A stretch of 64,000 nt of DNA from Pedococcus cremeus. GTDB lineage: Bacteria; Actinomycetota; Actinomycetes; Actinomycetales; Dermatophilaceae. Under the pieces are notes generated by a model. The model saw only the letters and a list, made by a program, of their open reading frames with translations, did no database searches and was not told where the DNA came from. Position 1 is the stretch's first letter. Each line of letters opens with the position of its first letter. This document shows, piece by piece, positions 1 through 8,108 of the stretch. The stretch spans positions 62,001 to 126,000 of the forward strand of contig NZ_FOHB01000007.1 of assembly GCF_900111375.1 (NCBI RefSeq), read 5' to 3'. A program made the translations under genes and the position numbers.

Positions 1-749
1 TCGGGCGACGCCTCAACCCGGGCCACGGCCTGCGCCCCGGCGGCCAGGTCGTCGGCGGAGGCGACCGCCCGCAGGCCGGCTCCCGCGAGGTCGCGAGGGT
101 CGAAGCCCGCGGCGTGCCGGGCGATGACGGCGACCTCGTGGTCGCGCGAGGGCAGCGGCAGCACCGCCTTGAGCAGGAAGCGGTCGAGCTGCGCCTCGGG
201 CAGCGGGTAGGTGCCCTCGTACTCGACCGGGTTCTGGGTCGCCGCCACCATGAACGGCACCGGCAGGGGGCGTGGCATGCCGTCGACCGACACCTGCCGC
301 TCCTCCATGGCCTCCAGCAGCGACGCCTGGGTCTTGGGGGGCGTGCGGTTGATCTCGTCGGCGAGCAGCAGGTTGGTGAAGACCGGCCCCTCGCGGAAGG
401 AGAACTCCGACGTGGCGTTGTCGTAGACGAGCGAGCCCGTCACGTCGCCCGGCATGAGGTCGGGGGTGAACTGCACGCGCTTGGTCTGCACGTCGAGGGC
501 GGCGGCGAGGCTGCGCACGAGCAGGGTTTTGGCGACGCCCGGCACGCCCTCGAGCAGCACGTGCCCCCGGCAGAGCAGGCCGATGAGGATGCCGGTGACG
601 GCGGCGTCCTGGCCGACCACGGCCTTGCCGACCTCGGCCCGCACCGCGAGCAGTGCCCGGCGTGCCTGCTCGGACCGCCTCGCGTCGTCAGCGCCCGGCA
701 CGTCGGCGCCCGGCGCGTCGGTCAGGGTGGTGTGGGGCTGGTCCGTCAT
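1..749 (-). CDS. MoxR-family AAA+ ATPase, 3' end outside window
   Basis: About 249 N-terminal residues are visible and the frame stays open to the window edge. The translation shows a Walker A loop GVPGVAKT near residue 70 and a Walker B stretch [13 protein letters not shown] followed by [13 protein letters not shown], the hallmark of MoxR ATPases. Family members act as chaperone-like ATPases that help mature or insert partner proteins, often encoded with DUF58 and transglutaminase-like proteins. The ATG at 747-749 overlaps the stop of the upstream DUF4350 gene (ATGA), so it is the last gene of a four-gene cluster visible here. Identification as MoxR is firm; its client is unknown. Confidence 0.93.
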   Translation of the reverse strand, partial: MTDQPHTTLTDAPGADVPGADDARRSEQARRALLAVRAEVGKAVVGQDAAVTGILIGLLCRGHVLLEGVPGVAKTLLVRSLAAALDVQTKRVQFTPDLMPGDVTGSLVYDNATSEFSFREGPVFTNLLLADEINRTPPKTQASLLEAMEERQVSVDGMPRPLPVPFMVAATQNPVEYEGTYPLPEAQLDRFLLKAVLPLPSRDHEVAVIARHAAGFDPRDLAGAGLRAVASADDLAAGAQAVARVEASP

Positions 750-1975
750 GGGCGGTGCACTTCCTTCTCCAGGGTGGACAGGTCGTCGGCGAGGGCCACC
801 ATCGCATCCTCGTCGGCAGGTGGGGGACCGGCCAGCAGGGCCAGCACCTCGTGCAGCGGGCGGCCGGACGCCGCGGCCGTGGCCTGCGCCACCGCCTCGG
901 GCGTCGCCCCGACCGGCAGGCCGAGCCAGCTCGCGAGCCGGCGGGTGGCCGCGGCGCGCAGGACGGTGCCGGCCCGGCCGGTGTCACGGGCCCGGCGGTA
1001 GAGGCGCCCGCGGCTCTGGGTCGTCTCGACCGCCTTGACCACGGCCGGGAGCGGCTCGGTCACGAGCGGACCGAAGCGCCGGCCCCGCCACAGCATCAGC
1101 GCGAGCACCGCGAAGAGGGCCAGCAGGGCCAGCGGGCCCAGCGCCCTCGGCAGCTCGGAGGCCGGGGTGGTGTCGCCGGCGGAGACGTCGAGCACCGAGG
1201 GGACGTACCAGACGAGCCGGTCGCCCTGGCCGAGCAGCCGCAGGCTCACGCCGGCGTTGTCGTAGCGGGTGACCTCGCCGTTGCTGAGCAGGTCGCCGCT
1301 GCCGAGCACGACCACCTCCGGGGTGCCGGGGCTGGCGGGCAGCGACACCAGCTCCGAGCTGCCCTCGAAGCTGAAGCAGCGCGTGGCGCCGGGGGCGGGG
1401 CTCGTGTAGCCCGTGCCACCGGCCGTCACGGTGTCGGAGGCGGTGAGGCCCGCCAGCACGCAGCCGGCCCGCAGCGACCGGGTGGGGCTGCCCCCGCCGG
1501 CCGGCGAGACGGCGAGGTCGAGGGCCTGCAGGAGGAAGCGGTCGGGCTCGACCAGCACCAGCCGCCGGGCGCCTCGCACCCTGTCCCACATCGCGGCGGC
1601 CGTCTCCTCCGAGAGGGCTCGCGGGTCGGAGACGAGGACGGTGGTGGAGCCGTCGATGGCGTCGGTGTCTGCGAGCTCGGCCTGCCCGCGCGCGATGTCG
1701 ACCGCAACGCCGCGCTGCTCGAGCACCCGCGCGACCGCCTGCGCGCCGTTGGCGCCGGGGTTGCGCGGGTCCAGTGGTGCGTCGTTGCCGCCACGACGGG
1801 CGAGACTCACCGCCACTGCCACGACCAGCCCGAGCACCAGCACCACGGCGGTGACGAGCACCAGGCGTCGCCGGCGCGAGCGTCCGCCCTGAGGCGACTC
1901 GGGTGTGCCACCCGGACTCGCGTCGGTGGCGGTGGCGGCTTCGGCCTCGTGGCGGTCCCACACGGTCAGGCTCAC
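746..1975 (-). CDS. DUF4350 domain-containing membrane protein
   Basis: This 409-aa protein has a short cytoplasmic N terminus, a basic stretch (RSRRRR) and one transmembrane helix near residues 38-60. A long extracytoplasmic region follows with the DUF4350 pattern ([19 protein letters not shown]), then a second helix around residue 280 (LGPLALLALFAVLALMLW) and a cytoplasmic tail. It starts at a GTG that overlaps the DUF4129 stop (GTGA), and its own stop overlaps the MoxR start. In actinobacteria DUF4350, DUF4129 and MoxR proteins commonly travel together, and this cluster follows that pattern. The biochemical role is unknown; a cell-envelope function is only inference. Confidence 0.85.
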   Translation of the reverse strand: MSLTVWDRHEAEAATATDASPGGTPESPQGGRSRRRRLVLVTAVVLVLGLVVAVAVSLARRGGNDAPLDPRNPGANGAQAVARVLEQRGVAVDIARGQAELADTDAIDGSTTVLVSDPRALSEETAAAMWDRVRGARRLVLVEPDRFLLQALDLAVSPAGGGSPTRSLRAGCVLAGLTASDTVTAGGTGYTSPAPGATRCFSFEGSSELVSLPASPGTPEVVVLGSGDLLSNGEVTRYDNAGVSLRLLGQGDRLVWYVPSVLDVSAGDTTPASELPRALGPLALLALFAVLALMLWRGRRFGPLVTEPLPAVVKAVETTQSRGRLYRRARDTGRAGTVLRAAATRRLASWLGLPVGATPEAVAQATAAASGRPLHEVLALLAGPPPADEDAMVALADDLSTLEKEVHRP

Positions 1976-2721
1976 GAGGCACCTCCCGCAGCGACGGGCT
2001 GGCGGGTCGCCGGCCGGGTGCGCCGCAGGGTGGCTTCGAGCGCAAGCAGGTGCTCGGCCTGCTCGCGCTCGGGGGCGTGGTGCCCGTAGGCCACGGCGTC
2101 GAACAGGTCTGCCGCCCGGGCCAGCTCGTCGCGGTGTTCCGGAAACGGCACGGCGAGCTGCAGCCCCACCTCATGGGCGGTCAGCGACGGGGCGTCGTCG
2201 AGCAGGGTCCGCTCGGCGGCTCCCTGGGCGGTCGCCCGCATGGCGTCGAGCACGGCGTCGGCGAACCTGCCCTCGTCAAGGGCGCGGCGGCTGCGCTCGC
2301 GGAACTGCTCGGCGGTCAGCCGCTCCTCGCCCAGCAGGGCGGGTCCACCGACGTCGCCGCGGCGTGCCTCGCGGCGCACGTGGCGCAGGGCGAAGAGCAC
2401 CAACGCCACCAGGCCGGCGGTCACGAGCCCGGCGATGCCGGCCGGCAGCGCGCCTCCCGCGCTGGGGTCGGCGTTCAGCAGGCTGTCGATGAACCGCTCG
2501 AGGGCGGCGAGGGCTCGGGCGATCGGGTCGTTGTGCTCGTGGTAGGCCGGACGCGACAGCTCCTCCTCGAGCCACCTGCGCGCCTCACCGTTGCCCGGGT
2601 CGAGGCGCGCCGCGACGTGCAGCGCGGCGCGCGCAGGCACCCCCGCGACGGACGCGGCTGCCGCGGGCAGCGCGGCCATGGCAGCTGCGGGCAGCGCGGC
2701 GGCAGCGGCCAGGGGCACCAT
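1972..2721 (-). CDS. DUF4129 domain-containing membrane protein
   Basis: This 249-aa protein has a hydrophobic, Ala-rich N terminus resembling a signal peptide. A single internal membrane helix (AGIAGLVTAGLVALVLFAL) is followed by a cytoplasmic DUF4129-type C-terminal part (ERSRRALDEGRFADAVLDAMRA and LTAHEVGLQLAV). It begins at the ATG at 2719-2721, directly abutting the stop of the upstream gene, and ends inside the GTG start of the DUF4350 gene, so translation is probably coupled. The DUF4129 domain often caps the C terminus of transglutaminase-like envelope proteins. No enzymatic motif is visible. Confidence 0.82.
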   Translation of the reverse strand: MVPLAAAAALPAAAMAALPAAAASVAGVPARAALHVAARLDPGNGEARRWLEEELSRPAYHEHNDPIARALAALERFIDSLLNADPSAGGALPAGIAGLVTAGLVALVLFALRHVRREARRGDVGGPALLGEERLTAEQFRERSRRALDEGRFADAVLDAMRATAQGAAERTLLDDAPSLTAHEVGLQLAVPFPEHRDELARAADLFDAVAYGHHAPEREQAEHLLALEATLRRTRPATRQPVAAGGAS

Positions 2722-3843
2722 CTAGCGACCGATGGGGCTGGCGCCGGCCGCGACCCGGGCGAGCGCGAGGTCGAAGCCCTCCTTGCGGATCCGCGCGTCG
2801 GTGTAGAGCAGGGCGAGCACCGCGGCCATGAACGGCTGGGTGACGACCCCACTGAGCAGGCTGCCGAGCACGGAGGCGCCGACCGTGACGACGCCGGCGA
2901 CCAGGTCAGCGGCCTGGCCGCTGCCCATGGAGCCGACAGCGAAGCCGAGCAGCATGCCGCCGAGCTGGAACGCGAACGACAACACGTACTGCACGATGCC
3001 GATGAGGAGGCCGGACACGAACAGGATGCCGAAGGTGCGCCAGAACAGCCCGGGCGTCAGCCGCCACGAACGGCGCAGCGACGCGACGACGCCGAGGTCC
3101 TCGAGCACCACCGCCGGCGTGGCGAGCACCAGCCGGATGCCCAACCAGATGGTCGCCAGGGTGAGGCACAGCACGGCCACGACACCGAGCGCCCCGACGG
3201 CCGGGGTGCCACCGGCGAAGCCCCACACGGCCAGCGCCACCAAGCCGGCGAACACCACGGTGGGCGGGATGACGAGCACCACGCAGAGGCCGAGGAGCCG
3301 GGGCAGGAAGCGGCGGGTGCGCCGCCAGGTCTCGCCCATCGAGGCGGTGCGGCCCAGCACCGCCTCACCCACCGGGTAGGCGAGGATCCCCGACAGCGCG
3401 ATGGAGGTCGCCGTGCTGGTGAACAGCAGCAGCGCGACGGACGAGGTCACGCCGAGGGCGAGCACGACGTCGAGCCCGTCGGTGCTGTTGACGGAGGTGC
3501 TGACGAGCCAGACCAGGCCGCCGATGGCGGCCATCACGAGCAGCACGACGAGCGAGGTCAGCAGGGCCAGGCCGAGGAAGGTGCGCGGGTTGCGGCGCAG
3601 GCAGGCGAAGCTCGCCTCGATGATGTCGCCGAAGGTCAGGGGCCGCAGCGCGATGATGCCCGGCTTGTGGGCCGGGACACCGCTCCACCCCGGCGGTGCG
3701 TGGGTGGGCGACGGAAGGGAGGGGTATGCCGCGGCTGGCTGCCCGTAGCCCACGTCGCCCCGCTCCGGGGCCGGGGCCGCACCGGGTGCGCTCCAGCCGG
3801 GCGTCGCGCCCGTGGCTCCGCCGGGCACCGTGCCCTCACTCAT
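2722..3843 (-). CDS. Polytopic membrane protein, GDPD membrane-domain-like
   Basis: This 373-aa protein starts with about 65 Pro/Gly/Ala-rich residues, then a conserved block (IIALRPLTFGDIIEASFACLR) and at least six hydrophobic segments. This layout matches actinobacterial proteins annotated as glycerophosphoryl diester phosphodiesterase membrane domain proteins, which have the membrane module but no catalytic domain. It is the first gene of the MoxR cluster; the start ATG (3841-3843) is preceded by 157 noncoding bases. No catalytic residues were recognised, so a structural or envelope-assembly role is inferred only from its partners. Confidence 0.75.
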   Translation of the reverse strand: MSEGTVPGGATGATPGWSAPGAAPAPERGDVGYGQPAAAYPSLPSPTHAPPGWSGVPAHKPGIIALRPLTFGDIIEASFACLRRNPRTFLGLALLTSLVVLLVMAAIGGLVWLVSTSVNSTDGLDVVLALGVTSSVALLLFTSTATSIALSGILAYPVGEAVLGRTASMGETWRRTRRFLPRLLGLCVVLVIPPTVVFAGLVALAVWGFAGGTPAVGALGVVAVLCLTLATIWLGIRLVLATPAVVLEDLGVVASLRRSWRLTPGLFWRTFGILFVSGLLIGIVQYVLSFAFQLGGMLLGFAVGSMGSGQAADLVAGVVTVGASVLGSLLSGVVTQPFMAAVLALLYTDARIRKEGFDLALARVAAGASPIGR

Positions 3844-4000
3844 CCGACCCCCTCAGCCAGCCCGCTCGCGCGGTACGGCGAAACCTACCAGCGCAGAACG
3901 ACGGAGGACGCTGGTCTGCGGCACGCGGTGGCCATGTCGTGCCCGGGACGTGGCAGGGCAGTGGCAGGACGTTGCAGGACGTGCAAGGGCTCGGCGGCGG

Positions 4001-4621
4001 TCAGGTGGCGACGGCGTCCGCCAGCGCGCTGAGCCGTGGCTCGAGGTGCGCCGCGCGGGCCGGCTCGGCGCCCAGGTCGACGTGCCGCTGCACGATGACG
4101 GGCTCCTCGCGCGCGAGGGCCAGCCCGCGGCGCACCAGCGTCAGCGGCGGCTTGCGGCGCTCGGCCAGGTCACGGGTCAGGCGCCGCGCGAAGGTCACCC
4201 AGCGGTGGTGGTGCACGCAGAAGGCGCCCGCCAGCAGCCCGAGCTGGCGCAGGTCGGGGATGATCTCGGCCGCGAAGATGCCCTCGGCCAGCACGATGTC
4301 GGTCGGGCGGGCGGTGAGCACCGTGGTGTCGACCGCGCGGTTGGCGGAGATGTCGTAGACCGGGGTCTCCACGCTGCCGTTCCGCACGAGGGTCTCGAGC
4401 GCCGACAGCGCGGCCGGCCGGTTCCACGAGTCGGGGTGGTCCCAGTCGATGATCCCGAGCTCCTCGCTGCGGGGCATCTGCGGGTCGTCCTCGTCGCGGT
4501 AGAAGTCGTCGAGGCGGACGATCGGCCAGCCGTGGGCATCGCGGAGACGGCCCGCCAGCCGCGACTTGCCGGCCCCGCTGGGGCCGGCAAGCACGACGAC
4601 GCGGGCGAGCTGCTCGGTCAA
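4001..4621 (-). CDS. Uridine kinase-like P-loop kinase
   Basis: This 206-aa protein opens with a P-loop, GPSGAGKS at residues 13-20, followed by VRLDDFYRDEDDPQMP and WDHPDSW. These are features of uridine kinase / phosphoribulokinase-fold enzymes, which phosphorylate uridine or cytidine. The start is taken as a TTG overlapping the stop of the truncated ALDH gene (TTGA); no ATG or GTG lies suitably placed upstream of the P-loop. It is the last gene of the deoC-ALDH-ALDH unit, which fits a role in nucleoside salvage. A different small-molecule kinase activity is possible because the family is broad. Confidence 0.8.
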   Translation of the reverse strand: MTEQLARVVVLAGPSGAGKSRLAGRLRDAHGWPIVRLDDFYRDEDDPQMPRSEELGIIDWDHPDSWNRPAALSALETLVRNGSVETPVYDISANRAVDTTVLTARPTDIVLAEGIFAAEIIPDLRQLGLLAGAFCVHHHRWVTFARRLTRDLAERRKPPLTLVRRGLALAREEPVIVQRHVDLGAEPARAAHLEPRLSALADAVAT

Positions 4622-5535
4622 CGGCCCTTGGGGTGCCAGACCGTCTTGGTCTCGAGGAACGCCGTGAGCCGCGACAGGTCGGGCGTGGCCGTCCAGTCGG
4701 GCTCGACCGCCTCGGGACCGGTGCCGGCCGGGCGCACGACGCGCTTGAGGTTCTCGGCGGCAGCCGCCTCGAGGTCGCCCCAGACGACGCCCTCGGCGCC
4801 CGCGGCCCCGGCCAGGTCGATGGCGTTGACGTCGCGGTGCGAGGCGAGCCACGGCGCGACCTCGCCGGTGCGCCCGGTGACGATGTTGACGACCCCGCCG
4901 GGCACGTCGGAGGTGGCCAGCGCCTCCGAGAGGGTGATGGCCGGCAGCGGGCGCAGCTCGCTGCTCAGCACGACGGCGGTGTTGCCGGAGACGACGACCG
5001 GGGCCAGCACGGACACCAGGCCAAGCAGCGACGACGCCTGCGGCGCGAGCACGGCCACGACACCGGTGGGCTCGGGGGCGGAGATGTCGAAGTAGGGGCC
5101 GGCCACCGGGTTGAGCCCGCCGAGCACCTGCGCGTACTTGTCGCTCCAGCCGGCGTACCAGACCCAGCGGTCGATGGCCTGCCCGACGACCGCCTCGGCC
5201 TGGCGCTCGCTGACGCCCTCGCTGGCGCGGACCTCGGCGACGAACTGGGCGCGGCGGCCCTCCATCACCTCGGCGACGCGGTACAGGACCTGACCGCGGT
5301 TGTATGCCGTGGCGCCGGCCCAGGCGGGGAACGCCTTGCGGGCGGCGACGACCGCGTCGCGGGCGTCCTTGCGGGAGCCCTGCGCCGCATTGGCGAGGAA
5401 GGCACCGGAGCTGGCGCCGCCGGCATACACCTCGTAGGAGCGACCGGACTCGGACCGGGGGAACTTGCCGCCGATGTAGAGCTTGTAGGTCTTCTTGATC
5501 TCGACTCGGCTCGGGGCGCCGGTGGTCGGGCTCAC
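4618..5535 (-). CDS. Truncated aldehyde dehydrogenase-like protein lacking the catalytic domain
   Basis: This 305-aa protein resembles the N-terminal, NAD-binding half of aldehyde dehydrogenases (YKLYIGGKFPRSESGRSYEV, then TGVVAVLAPQ and VPGGVVNIVTG). It stops where the catalytic domain would begin. There is no equivalent of the catalytic cysteine (GxxCC in the upstream gene) and no ELGGK-type glutamate motif. The GTG start overlaps the stop of the full-length ALDH by 4 bases (GTGA), so the two are likely made together. Together they total 787 residues, close to the two-module ALDH16 family (about 800), whose second module is also incomplete. The frame is intact, so a decayed gene seems unlikely; a structural partner role is inference. 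Confidence 0.85.
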   Translation of the reverse strand: MSPTTGAPSRVEIKKTYKLYIGGKFPRSESGRSYEVYAGGASSGAFLANAAQGSRKDARDAVVAARKAFPAWAGATAYNRGQVLYRVAEVMEGRRAQFVAEVRASEGVSERQAEAVVGQAIDRWVWYAGWSDKYAQVLGGLNPVAGPYFDISAPEPTGVVAVLAPQASSLLGLVSVLAPVVVSGNTAVVLSSELRPLPAITLSEALATSDVPGGVVNIVTGRTGEVAPWLASHRDVNAIDLAGAAGAEGVVWGDLEAAAAENLKRVVRPAGTGPEAVEPDWTATPDLSRLTAFLETKTVWHPKGR

Positions 5536-6980
5536 TTGCTGTCTCCCGTCGTGACGTAGGCCTCGAGGCCGTGGCGACCGCCCTCGCGCCCGTAGCCGGA
5601 CTCCTTGTAGCCGCCGAAGGGGCTGGTGGGGTCGAACTTGTTGAAGGTGTTGGCCCAGACCACACCGGCGCGCAGCTGGTCGGCCATCCACAGGATGCGC
5701 GAGCCCTTCTCGGTCCACACACCGGCGGAGAGGCCGTAGGGCGTGTTGTTTGCCTTGGCGACCGCCTCGTGCGGCGTGCGGAAGGTGAGCACCGACAGCA
5801 CCGGCCCGAAGATCTCCTCCTGGGCGATGCGGTGGCCCTGGCTGACGCCGGTGAAGACGGTCGGGCGGAACCAGAAGCCCTTGCTCGGCAGCTCGCACTC
5901 CGGCGACCAGCGGGTGGCGCCCTCGGCCTCGCCGGCGGCGGTGAGCTCGGTGATGCGCTCGAGCTGGGCCTTGGAGTTGATGGCGCCCACGTCGGTGTTC
6001 TTGTCGAGCGGGTCGCCGACGCGCAGGGTGCCCAGGCGACGCTTCAGGCGTGCCTCGACCTCCTCGGCGATCGACTCCTGCACCAGCAGGCGGGAGCCGG
6101 CGCAGCAGACGTGGCCCTGGTTGAAGAAGATGCCGTTGACGATGCCCTCGACCGCCTGGTCGATGGGGGCGTCGTCGAAGATGATGTTGGCCGCCTTGCC
6201 GCCGAGCTCGAGCGTCGCCTTCTTGCGGGTGCCGGCGATGGAGCGGGCGATCATCTTGCCGACCGCGGTGGAGCCGGTGAAGGCCAGCTTGTCGATGCCC
6301 GGGTGGTCGACGATGGCCTGGCCGGTGGCGCCGGCGCCGGTGACGATGTTGACGACGCCCGCCGGCAGGTCGGCCTGCTGGCAGACCTCCGCGAACAGCA
6401 GCGCCGACAGGGGAGTGGTCTCGGCCGGCTTGAGCACCACGGTGTTGCCGGCGGCCAGGGCCGGGGCGATCTTCCACGCCAGCATGAGCAGCGGGAAGTT
6501 CCACGGGATGACCTGGCCGACGACACCGATGGCGCGCGGGTTCGAGCCGAGCGAGGCGTACTCGAGCTTGTCGGCCCAGCCCGCGTGGTAGAAGAAGTGC
6601 GCCGCGGCCAAGGGCACGTCGACGTCGCGGCTCTCGCGGATCGGCTTGCCGTTGTCGAGGCTCTCGAGCACCGCGAACTCGCGGGCGCGCTCCTGCAGGA
6701 TGCGCGCGATCCGGAAGAGGTACTTGCCGCGGTCGACGCCGGACATGCGGCCCCACGCGCCGGTGAAGGCGCGGCGGGCGGCGGCGACGGCGCGGTCGAC
6801 GTCGGCCGACGAGGCCTCCGTGACCTCGGCGAGGACCTCCTCGCTGGCCGGGCTGATCGACTTGAAGGCCGACCCGCCCTCGGACTCGGTGAACTCGCCA
6901 CCGATGAAGAGCCCGTAGGAGGGCTTGAGGTTGACGACGGCCCGGGACTCGGGTGCCGGTGCGTACTCGAACGTGGGCAT
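5532..6980 (-). CDS. Aldehyde dehydrogenase, full length
   Basis: This 482-aa protein carries all ALDH signatures: VIPWNFPLLMLAWKIAPALA (cofactor-binding region), LAFTGSTAVGK, the catalytic-glutamate motif LELGGKAANI, and the cysteine motif FFNQGHVCCAGSRLL. The C-terminal FGGYKESGYGREGG is also present. ALDHs oxidise aldehydes to acids with NAD(P)+. Placed 29 bases after deoC and overlapping the truncated ALDH, it could oxidise the acetaldehyde released by deoxyribose-phosphate aldolase. A Shine-Dalgarno (GAGGAAG) precedes the ATG at 6978-6980, as expected for an internal operon gene. Substrate assignment is inference from context. Confidence 0.92.
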   Translation of the reverse strand: MPTFEYAPAPESRAVVNLKPSYGLFIGGEFTESEGGSAFKSISPASEEVLAEVTEASSADVDRAVAAARRAFTGAWGRMSGVDRGKYLFRIARILQERAREFAVLESLDNGKPIRESRDVDVPLAAAHFFYHAGWADKLEYASLGSNPRAIGVVGQVIPWNFPLLMLAWKIAPALAAGNTVVLKPAETTPLSALLFAEVCQQADLPAGVVNIVTGAGATGQAIVDHPGIDKLAFTGSTAVGKMIARSIAGTRKKATLELGGKAANIIFDDAPIDQAVEGIVNGIFFNQGHVCCAGSRLLVQESIAEEVEARLKRRLGTLRVGDPLDKNTDVGAINSKAQLERITELTAAGEAEGATRWSPECELPSKGFWFRPTVFTGVSQGHRIAQEEIFGPVLSVLTFRTPHEAVAKANNTPYGLSAGVWTEKGSRILWMADQLRAGVVWANTFNKFDPTSPFGGYKESGYGREGGRHGLEAYVTTGDSK

Positions 6981-7009
6981 GGGTTGGCTTCCTCGGAATC
7001 CGCGGGCGG

Positions 7010-8029
7010 TCAGTACAGGCTGGGGGAGTCGTCGGTCACGTAGTCCGACCCGGAGTAGGCGCCGATGCGCATCCGCTGGCGCTGCAGCAGCAGGTCGTTG
7101 AGCAGGCTGGAGGCGCCGAAGCGGAACCAGTGCGGATCGAGCCAGTCCTCGCCGGCCACCTCGCTCACCGCGACCAGGAACTTGATGGCGTCCTTGCTGG
7201 TCCGTATGCCGCCGGCCGGCTTCACGCCGACCATCTCACCGGTCAGCTCGCGCCAGTCGCGCACGGCCTCGAGCATGATCACCGTGACGGGCAGCGTCGC
7301 GGCGGGGGAGACCTTGCCGGTCGAGGTCTTGATGAAGTCGCCACCGGCGAGCATCGACAGCCAGGAGGCCCGGCGGACGTTGTCGTAGGTGACCAGCTCG
7401 CCGGTCTCCATGATGACCTTGAGCCGCGCGGCGGTGCCGTCGGGCCGGACGCAGGCCTGCTTGACGTCGGCGATCTCGTTGAACACGTCGAGGTAGCGGC
7501 CGGAGAGGAACGCGCCACGGTCGATGACCATGTCGATCTCGTCGGCGCCGTTGGCCACGGCGTCGCGGGTGTCGGCCAGCTTGACGGGCATGCTGGCGCG
7601 GCCCGAGGGGAAGGCGGTGGCGACCGCGGCGATGTTGACGCCGCTGCCCTCGCCGAGCACCTCACGGGCGAAGGGCACCATGTCGCCGTAGACGCACACG
7701 GCCGCCGGGCGGGGGGTCGACGCGTCGGTGGCGTCCGGGGTGAGCGCCTTGGCGCACAGGCCACGCACCTTGCCGGGGGTGTCGGCGCCCTCCAGCGTCG
7801 TCAGGTCGATCATCGAGATGGCGGTGTCGATGGCCCAGGCCTTCGACGTCGTCTTGATCGAGCGGGTGCCCAGCATCGCGGCGCGGGCCTCGCACCCCAC
7901 CTGGTCGACGCCCGGCAGGCCGTGCAGCCACGCGGTCAGCGACTCGTTGGTCAGCCGGGAGGCGCCGAGGATGTCACGGGCCCGAGATGGTGCGTCGACC
8001 GCGTCACGCGGTGCGGTGGAGGTACTCAC
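7010..8029 (-). CDS. deoC: Deoxyribose-phosphate aldolase
   Basis: DeoC cleaves 2-deoxyribose-5-phosphate to glyceraldehyde-3-phosphate and acetaldehyde. The 339-aa product shows the DeoC core: DEIDMVIDRGAFLSG, LKVIMETGEL with the proton-relay lysine, GGDFIKTSTGKVSPAA with the Schiff-base lysine, and GVKPAGGIRTSKDA. It is longer than the roughly 220-250 aa bacterial form and has extra N-terminal sequence (RLTNESLTAWLHGLPGVDQV), like other long DeoC proteins. The GTG start lies 6 bases from a TAGACT -10 box with no Shine-Dalgarno, so it is probably leaderless and first in the deoC-ALDH-ALDH-udk unit. A hairpin separates it from the upstream mutase gene. Confidence 0.95.
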   Translation of the reverse strand: MSTSTAPRDAVDAPSRARDILGASRLTNESLTAWLHGLPGVDQVGCEARAAMLGTRSIKTTSKAWAIDTAISMIDLTTLEGADTPGKVRGLCAKALTPDATDASTPRPAAVCVYGDMVPFAREVLGEGSGVNIAAVATAFPSGRASMPVKLADTRDAVANGADEIDMVIDRGAFLSGRYLDVFNEIADVKQACVRPDGTAARLKVIMETGELVTYDNVRRASWLSMLAGGDFIKTSTGKVSPAATLPVTVIMLEAVRDWRELTGEMVGVKPAGGIRTSKDAIKFLVAVSEVAGEDWLDPHWFRFGASSLLNDLLLQRQRMRIGAYSGSDYVTDDSPSLY

Positions 8030-8035
8030 CGCTGG

Positions 8036-8041
8036 AGTCTA
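8036..8041 (-). promoter_or_regulatory. Leaderless -10 box for deoC
   Basis: TAGACT on the minus strand, 6 bases from the GTG start at 8027-8029, with no Shine-Dalgarno between. This is the spacing expected if transcription starts at the start codon. Confidence 0.6.
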
Positions 8042-8058
8042 TCGGTGTCTCAGAGTGT

Positions 8059-8099
8059 GGTCGTCAGCCGTCGCGCTGCGCACGTGACGGCTGACGACC
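8059..8099 (-). terminator. Strong hairpin terminator after the phosphosugar mutase gene
   Basis: A perfect 14-bp inverted repeat (GGTCGTCAGCCGTC and its complement at 8086-8099) has a 13-nt loop. It lies 10 bases past the mutase stop and upstream of the deoC promoter. There is no U tract, which is common in high-GC actinobacteria. It separates the punA-mutase unit from the deoC unit. Confidence 0.75.
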
Positions 8100-8108
8100 C
8101 TCTGTCTC

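Noticed and set aside
653-2089. Long open frame on the plus strand opposite the DUF4350 gene
   Set aside because: Composition is Arg/Gly/His-rich low complexity, and the minus-strand frame encodes a recognisable family. Other long antisense frames (for example 5571-7043, 8286-9551, 46397-48394, 51603-54518) were rejected for the same reason: high GC keeps antisense frames open.
4618-5535. Truncated ALDH as a pseudogene
   Set aside because: The frame is intact with a coupled start and a normal stop, and no remnant of the missing catalytic half follows.
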